Origin: an uncultured Bacteroidia bacterium
GTDB taxonomy: Bacteria; Bacteroidota; Bacteroidia; Bacteroidales; UBA932
Length of the DNA stretch: 8,414 nt
Direction: 5' to 3'
Assembly: GCA_902767355.1 (NCBI GenBank)
Contig: CACXHG010000024.1
Coordinates: 1-8,414, forward strand
The notes under the pieces: model-generated
The model's database searches: none
The model's input: only the letters and a program-made list of their open reading frames with translations
What the model was told of the DNA's origin: nothing
Program-made: the position numbers and the translations under genes
Shown here: piece after piece, positions 1 to 3,592 of the stretch
Numbering within the stretch: position 1 is the first letter of the stretch
Layout of the letters: every line of letters begins with the position of its first letter

Positions 1-119
1 GCCGGAGCCACCACCTTCAAAGGGGCAAAACCCTTTTTGAAACGTTCTACCTGATCCTGGACTGCGGCAACAGATGCACCGCGGGCCTCTATCTGAGAAA
101 TATCATCTTTTGTAAACAT
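1..119 (-). CDS. DUF4301 family protein, N-terminal fragment (runs off left edge)
   Basis: Reading right to left from the ATG at 119 gives 39 codons, starting MFTKDDISQIEARG and continuing with VERFKKGFAPLKVV. This resembles, from memory, the N-terminus of the Bacteroidetes DUF4301 family, whose members begin with a short helix followed by an 'F+.GFP.L.+..AA' segment. The function of that family is not established to my knowledge. An in-frame ATG at 131 would add four residues (MTAL). I prefer 119 because family members start at the MFT-type motif. A -7-like box (TACCTTCG on the minus strand, 142-149) matches TAnnTTTG at seven of eight positions but has no well-spaced -33 box. The gene is divergent from hsp20. 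Only the N-terminus is visible, so the family call is moderate. Confidence 0.55.
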   Translation of the reverse strand, partial: MFTKDDISQIEARGASVAAVQDQVERFKKGFAPLKVVAP

Positions 120-167
120 AAGTGCCGTCATTGATTTCTTACGAAGGTAGGCAAATTATTGCCAAAA

Positions 168-205
168 GTGGACAAAATGGCATCGAAAAATGCCAAAATG
201 TCCAC
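168..205. repeat. Imperfect inverted repeat between divergent DUF4301 and hsp20 genes
   Basis: The arms at 168-183 and 190-205 are 16 nt each and pair at 13 of 16 positions: GTGGACA pairs with TGTCCAC and TGGCAT with ATGCCA, with three central A/A mismatches and a 6-nt loop. The location, between two divergently transcribed genes and well upstream of both start codons, suits an operator or a cruciform-like regulatory site. It lacks a U-tract, so an intrinsic terminator is unlikely. The regulatory role is inference. Confidence 0.4.
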
Positions 206-244
206 TCCAGGCATCTGGCAAGGCATTTGATATTTCTCTAAGCG

Positions 245-301
245 GTTCCGCAAGGGACCCCGCAAAAAGCGCCGTACAAGAAAGACGGCACGAAGCGGAA
301 C
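245..301 (+). promoter_or_regulatory. Possible structured 5' leader of hsp20
   Basis: The segment GTTCCGC (245-251) is perfectly complementary to GCGGAAC (295-301), and between them GCCGT (271-275) can pair with ACGGC (285-289). If transcription starts upstream of 245, the hsp20 leader could fold into an outer stem around an inner hairpin, leaving an A-rich unpaired stretch before the ATG at 321. No convincing TAnnTTTG promoter box was found upstream, so the transcript start is unknown. The stems are short, and a competing hairpin (GCGGTTCCGC, 242-251) uses the same bases. Confidence 0.25.
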
Positions 302-320
302 AAATTAAAAACTTACAATC

Positions 321-752
321 ATGTTACCTGTTAGAAGAACAACGAATAGCTGGCTGCCAGATATCTTCAATGATTTCTTCGACAACAGCTGGATGGAAAG
401 GCCCACTTACACAGCACCGGCCATTAATGTTATAGAGAACGAAAAAGAATATGACGTAGAGCTTGCCGCTCCCGGTTTAGACAAGGATGACTTCAAGGTC
501 CACGTAGATGACCAGAACAATCTGCACATCGAAATGGAGAAGAAATCCGAGAACAAGGAAGGCAAGAAACACGGACGCTACCTGCGCCGCGAATTCTCCT
601 ACGAGAAATTCCAGCAGACACTGCTGCTCCCCGATGACGTGGATGCAGAAAAGATCGAGGCAAAGGTAGAAAAGGGCGTTCTGAACGTTCATCTACCCAA
701 GAAAGAGAAAGCCGTAGAAACCGGCGCCGTCAAACAGATCGACATCAAATAA
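321..752 (+). CDS. hsp20: Hsp20/alpha-crystallin small heat-shock protein
   Basis: This 143-residue protein is a small heat-shock chaperone, an ATP-independent holdase that binds unfolding proteins in the cytoplasm. The N-terminal arm (residues 1-32) carries the WLPDIFNDFF motif usual in Bacteroidetes members. The alpha-crystallin domain spans about residues 33-128. It includes the ELAAPGLDKDDFKV strand pair (47-60), the RREFSYEKFQQTLLLP segment (89-104) and the closing GVLNVHLPK motif (119-127), close to the family's A/G-x-L signature. The C-terminal I-x-I motif that docks neighbouring dimers is present as IDI (140-142). Length is normal for the family. The ATG at 321 follows an A-rich leader, as expected in this phylum, where Shine-Dalgarno sites are weak. 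The gene is monocistronic and ends at a strong terminator. Confidence 0.95.
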   Translation: MLPVRRTTNSWLPDIFNDFFDNSWMERPTYTAPAINVIENEKEYDVELAAPGLDKDDFKVHVDDQNNLHIEMEKKSENKEGKKHGRYLRREFSYEKFQQTLLLPDDVDAEKIEAKVEKGVLNVHLPKKEKAVETGAVKQIDIK

Positions 753-766
753 AGCCGGCCAAATCC

Positions 767-811
767 AAAAATAACAGGGTGATGCCCGAAAGGCACCACC
801 CTGTTATTTTT
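767..811. terminator. Bidirectional intrinsic terminator between convergent hsp20 and DUF3467 genes
   Basis: A 15-bp perfect stem (767-781 with 797-811) continues, after one A/C mismatch, into four more pairs (783-786 with 792-795) and a CGAAA loop. The stem has a GGGTG/CACCC core and ends in A's on the left and T's on the right, giving a U-tract on either strand. It lies 14 nt after the hsp20 stop and 13 nt beyond the DUF3467 stop, so it can end both transcripts. Confidence 0.92.
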
Positions 812-824
812 TACATCCGTAGGC

Positions 825-1124
825 TTAAGCTTCTCCGAGCGGAGCGATGGTCATGCCCTGCTTGCGCAGCTTGATCTCGCCGTTTTCGGATTCGAACTTG
901 GCGATGTTGTCGTGGAGGGCCATCAGCAGGCGTTTTGCGTGCTCGGGGGTCATCACGATGCGGCTGGCAACCTTGGGTTTGGGGATACCGGGGAGCATTT
1001 GCACGAAGTCCACGATAAACTCGCTCTGGGAGTGAGTGATAACAGCCAGGTTGGAATATATGCCGCCGGCCATCTCGGGAGCGATCTCGATATTGAGCTG
1101 CTTGTTATTATTGTTGTTATCCAT
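825..1124 (-). CDS. DUF3467 domain protein
   Basis: This 99-residue protein matches the DUF3467 family, recognised by YSNLAVITHSQSEFIVDF (residues 24-41), the MLPG.PKPKV..RI segment (43-56) and the TPEHAKRLL motif (59-67) followed by L.DNIAKFE. It is cytoplasmic, with no signal peptide or membrane segment. The molecular function of the family is unknown. Residues 3-7 are a run of asparagines (MDNNNNNK), a low-complexity start. It lies 21 nt after the RNase Y stop on the same strand, with an AT-rich spacer and no clear promoter, so it is probably co-transcribed with rny. The convergent terminator just beyond its stop closes the unit. Confidence 0.85.
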   Translation of the reverse strand: MDNNNNNKQLNIEIAPEMAGGIYSNLAVITHSQSEFIVDFVQMLPGIPKPKVASRIVMTPEHAKRLLMALHDNIAKFESENGEIKLRKQGMTIAPLGEA

Positions 1125-1145
1125 GATATATAAAGTTTTATCTGA

Positions 1146-2681
1146 TTATTTGGCGAATGCAACGCTGCGGACCTCGCGGATCACGGTCACCTTGACCTGA
1201 CCGGGATAAGTCATCTCGTCCTGGATGCGGCGGGCAACCTCGTTGGAGATTTCGTCGCACTCGGCGTCGCTCACCTGGTCTGCACCGACAATCACGCGCA
1301 GCTCGCGGCCGGCCTGGATTGCATAGGCCTTAACTACGCCTTCGTGAGAAGCGGCTATATTCTCCATATCCTTCAGGCGCTTGATGTAAGACTCGATCAC
1401 CTCGCGGCGGGCGCCGGGACGCGAACCGGAAATGGCATCGGCAACCAGCACGATGGGCGCAATCAGGGTAGTCATCTCTACCTCTTCGTGGTGAGCGCCG
1501 ATGGCGTTGCAAACCTCGGGTTTCTCCTTGCATTTCTCGGCAATCTGCATGCCGACGATTGCGTGCGGCAGCTCATACTCTTCTTCTGCCACCTTGCCGA
1601 TATCGTGCAGCAGGCCGGCGCGCTTGGCAATCTTGGGATTCAGGCCAAGCTCGGCTGCCAGGATAGCGGAAATGTTGGCCACCTCGCGGGAGTGCTGCAG
1701 CAGGTTCTGACCGTACGAAGAACGGTATTTCATGCGGCCGACCATCTTGACCAGCTGCGAGTTGAGGCCGTGCACACCAAGGTCTATGCAGGTGCGCTTG
1801 CCGATTTCCATAATCTCCTCGTCGAGCTGCTTCTGGACTTTGGCGACCACCTCCTCGATGCGGGCGGGATGGATGCGGCCGTCGGCAACCAGCTGGTGCA
1901 GGGCCAGGCGGGCAACCTCGCGGCGGACAGGGTCGAAGGCAGAAATCAGGATGGCTTCGGGAGTGTCGTCCACCACGATCTCGACACCGATGGCAGCCTC
2001 CAGGGCGCGGATGTTGCGGCCCTCGCGGCCTATGATGCGGCCTTTGATCTCGTCGTTGTCTATATTGAAGACCGTCACGGCATTCTCTATGGCAACTTCG
2101 GGGGCGGTGCGCTGTATGGTGTTGATCACTATGCGCTTGGCCTCCTTGCTTGCGGTCAGGCGAGCCTCATCCATAACGTCGTTGATATAGCTCTGGGCCT
2201 GAGTCTTGGCCTCGGCCTTCATCTGGTCCATGAGCTGCTCCTTTGCCTCTTCGGCACTCATACCGGCAACTTCTTCGAGCTTGCGGATGGCGCCTTCGCG
2301 CATAGATTCGTACTCTTCTTTTTTCTTGTTCAGGATTTCGAGCTGATGCTGGAGATTCTCCTTGATTTGGTCGTTTTCCTTGACCTTGCGGTCGAGTTCG
2401 TTCTTCTGCTGGCCAAGCTGGCTCTCTTTCTGGCGAAGGCGGTTCTCCACCTGGGCTATCTGGCTGTCCTTTTCCTTAATGGCCTCTTCGTGCTCGCTCT
2501 TGAGCTGGAGAAACTTCTCCTTGGCCTGGAAAATCTTCTCCTTCTTGATGTTTTCACCCTCAATCTCGGCATTGCGGATTATTTCGTTGCCTTTTTTCTT
2601 AAGGATGACATTTCGGACCAGGATGTAGGCAAATATGGCCACTATCGCGGCCAGCAAGGCAGTTATGATGTAGGTAAGCAT
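1146..2681 (-). CDS. rny: Ribonuclease Y
   Basis: RNase Y is a membrane-anchored endoribonuclease that starts decay and processing of many mRNAs. The 511-residue product has the full family architecture and usual length. An N-terminal membrane helix (about residues 3-24, ITALLAAIVAIFAYILV) is followed by a long charged coiled coil (about 30-180). A KH domain carries the GRIIGREGRNIRALE loop (214-228). The HD metal-dependent hydrolase domain has H330 (LLQHSREVA), the HD pair at 359-360 (LLHDIGK), HH at 397-398 (GAHHEE) and D415 (VADAISGSRPGARRE). The C-terminal domain ends with VTVIREVRSVAFAK. All expected catalytic residues are visible. The gene follows zapA and a 6S-like RNA on the same strand and is followed by DUF3467. 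A hairpin sits just upstream of its start. Confidence 0.97.
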   Translation of the reverse strand: MLTYIITALLAAIVAIFAYILVRNVILKKKGNEIIRNAEIEGENIKKEKIFQAKEKFLQLKSEHEEAIKEKDSQIAQVENRLRQKESQLGQQKNELDRKVKENDQIKENLQHQLEILNKKKEEYESMREGAIRKLEEVAGMSAEEAKEQLMDQMKAEAKTQAQSYINDVMDEARLTASKEAKRIVINTIQRTAPEVAIENAVTVFNIDNDEIKGRIIGREGRNIRALEAAIGVEIVVDDTPEAILISAFDPVRREVARLALHQLVADGRIHPARIEEVVAKVQKQLDEEIMEIGKRTCIDLGVHGLNSQLVKMVGRMKYRSSYGQNLLQHSREVANISAILAAELGLNPKIAKRAGLLHDIGKVAEEEYELPHAIVGMQIAEKCKEKPEVCNAIGAHHEEVEMTTLIAPIVLVADAISGSRPGARREVIESYIKRLKDMENIAASHEGVVKAYAIQAGRELRVIVGADQVSDAECDEISNEVARRIQDEMTYPGQVKVTVIREVRSVAFAK

Positions 2682-2685
2682 TATA

Positions 2686-2721
2686 TAAGTTATTGTGTGG
2701 GTTTACTGTTCCAATAACTTA
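2686..2721 (-). promoter_or_regulatory. Hairpin in the RNase Y leader, just upstream of the start codon
   Basis: A perfect 10-bp inverted repeat (TAAGTTATTG at 2686-2695 and CAATAACTTA at 2712-2721) encloses a 16-nt loop. On the minus-strand transcript the stem ends four nucleotides before the rny ATG, where it could hinder ribosome loading or act as a nuclease or protein target. There is no U-tract, so it is not an intrinsic terminator. The spacer between the 6S-like RNA and rny is only about 60 nt and contains no good TAnnTTTG box. Regulation is inference from position. Confidence 0.5.
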
Positions 2722-2735
2722 CAACTGGGATATAT

Positions 2736-2932
2736 AAAAAGGCCGTTAGTTACTGTAAGTCCAAAAATCTTGCAAGGTAAGATTTAAGCCCAACGTAACA
2801 AGCCGCAAACTTCCTCCGTCCCTGATAAATCAGGAATCCCCCGTGAGGGGTAACCTAGGCCCGTTTTTGGCAGCCGTGAACTCTTTTTGGAAGTTTAAAA
2901 TGTTGATTTTGGCAAAGAGTTAACTAACGGCC
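2736..2932 (-). ncRNA. ssrS: 6S-like RNA (Bacteroidales-1 type) between zapA and rny
   Basis: 6S RNA imitates an open promoter and binds the housekeeping RNA polymerase holoenzyme. On the minus strand, a perfect 12-bp closing stem joins GGCCGTTAGTTA (2932-2921) to TAACTAACGGCC (2752-2741), followed by the U-tract TTTTTATATA. Nested inside are CCAAAATC (2912-2905) with GATTTTTGG (2769-2761, one bulge), then AAACTTCC (2896-2889) with GGAAGTTT (2814-2807). Two apical hairpins follow, CCCC/GGGG (2850-2839) and CCTGA/TCAGG (2834-2821). The result is a roughly 190-nt rod with an asymmetric central bubble, the size and shape of 6S RNA. Placement next to zapA matches ssrS in many bacteria. From memory, the Bacteroidales-1 motif has been interpreted as 6S RNA. 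No good promoter precedes it, so it may be processed from the zapA transcript. The fold was worked out by eye only. Confidence 0.75.
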
Positions 2933-3217
2933 ACTGTTTATGTATTCGTCCAAACGTTTGTCAAGGTCGGCAATACCGCTTGCCAATTCCTTAGAATCGT
3001 CTTTCTGCTCAAGCGAAATATACTGCATCACGTACTCCATCAACACTATGCTCAGAATATCCTGCATATCCTTGGTGGCATATTTGGAAGCGTAGAAAGA
3101 GACCTTCTCCTCTATCTTCTTGACGGACGCGCGCACCCTCTCTTCGTTTTCCGGAAGAATATGGAAGGTGAATTTGCGCCCACCTATCGTTACGGCTATT
3201 TTCTGCTTCTCGTCCAT
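2924..3217 (-). CDS. zapA: Cell division protein ZapA
   Basis: ZapA binds FtsZ and cross-links its filaments, stabilising the Z ring at mid-cell. The 97-residue product has the family's normal length and order. An N-terminal globular strand region (KIAVTIGGRKFTFHI, residues 5-19) is followed by PENEERVRASVKKIEEKV (22-39) and a long C-terminal helix likely to dimerise as a coiled coil (from about 50, with DILSIVLMEYVMQYISLEQK). The ATG lies only six nucleotides after the stop of the upstream coiled-coil gene, so the two are surely co-transcribed and probably translationally coupled. The last two codons and the TAG stop lie inside the 5' arm of the 6S-like RNA closing stem, so the end of the message and the start of the RNA overlap. 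Confidence 0.9.
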   Translation of the reverse strand: MDEKQKIAVTIGGRKFTFHILPENEERVRASVKKIEEKVSFYASKYATKDMQDILSIVLMEYVMQYISLEQKDDSKELASGIADLDKRLDEYINSGR

Positions 3218-3223
3218 AATATG

Positions 3224-3529
3224 CTACATATTCAACATTGCTATACACTCATCTATCTCCTTGATCACAGCATTCAATCTGCGCTTCGCTCCCGCACTGT
3301 CCTGTGGTGACGCAGTAAACGCGCCTGCCAGCTGCAAGTTGTTCAATTTATCTTCTAAAGTCTTTATTCTATTTTCTAAAACTGCTTGTTTTTCTTTATA
3401 CTGGCCTATCTGGCTGCGACTTGCCTCAAGCTCTGAGCGAAGCGACGCCGCGAGCGAACGCTCCTGCTCATACATGGATATGAGCTTCTCAACCTTAGCC
3501 GATACAGAGGATATTATGTCGTTTGCCAT
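3224..3529 (-). CDS. Short coiled-coil protein preceding ZapA (possible division factor)
   Basis: This 101-residue cytoplasmic protein has no signal peptide or membrane helix. Residues about 8-66 are a heptad-rich charged helix likely to form a coiled coil. A short Ala/Ser/Pro-containing linker (about 67-80) follows, then a conserved-looking C-terminal helix, KRRLNAVIKEIDECIAMLN. Short genes with a similar C-terminal 'V+EID.CI.LLN' tail are common directly before zapA in Bacteroidetes, from memory, and are usually annotated as hypothetical. Size, coiled coil and coupling to zapA suggest a ZapB-like partner, but this is inference from context, not homology I can demonstrate. I use the ATG at 3529. 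A TTG two codons upstream (3535) is less likely. Confidence 0.7.
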   Translation of the reverse strand: MANDIISSVSAKVEKLISMYEQERSLAASLRSELEASRSQIGQYKEKQAVLENRIKTLEDKLNNLQLAGAFTASPQDSAGAKRRLNAVIKEIDECIAMLNM

Positions 3530-3560
3530 AGGCAATGGATTAACTGTTTTTCAACTTCTG

Positions 3561-3592
3561 CAAAGTTATAAATTATTCCCGCAAAAATCAAA
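3561..3592 (-). promoter_or_regulatory. Bacteroidetes-type promoter for the coiled-coil gene/zapA unit
   Basis: On the minus strand a TTTG -33 box (3592-3589) is followed by a 20-bp spacer and TAACTTTG (3568-3561), a perfect TAnnTTTG -7 box with the classic 19-21 bp spacing. Transcription would start near 3555, leaving a leader of about 25 nt before the ATG at 3529. The -33 box overlaps the TGA stop codon of the upstream 990-residue gene (3588-3590), so the two units abut. No terminator was seen between them. Confidence 0.8.

Noticed and set aside
216..231. Sigma-54-like promoter (TGGCAAGGCATTTGAT) upstream of hsp20
   Set aside because: The -24 GG and part of the -12 element match, but the critical C of the -12 GC is replaced by A. 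A chance match is likely in this TGGCA-rich stretch.
190..435. 81-codon plus-strand frame overlapping the hsp20 start
   Set aside because: It covers the intergenic repeat and overlaps the Hsp20 coding region out of frame, with no motif or promoter support.
1344..2717. Long open frame on the plus strand (457 codons) opposite rny
   Set aside because: RNase Y on the minus strand is unmistakable over the same bases. The plus-strand frame translates to a compositionally odd sequence with no motifs and reflects codon bias in a GC-rich gene.
2937..2964. E. coli-like promoter (TTGACA, 16 bp, CATAAA, minus strand) before the 6S-like RNA
   Set aside because: Bacteroidetes RNA polymerase uses TTTG/TAnnTTTG boxes, and the -10 half is a poor match even to the E. 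coli form.
3224..3535. TTG start at 3535 for the coiled-coil protein
   Set aside because: An ATG two codons downstream (3529) gives MANDII..., a more natural start, and the TTG adds only two residues.
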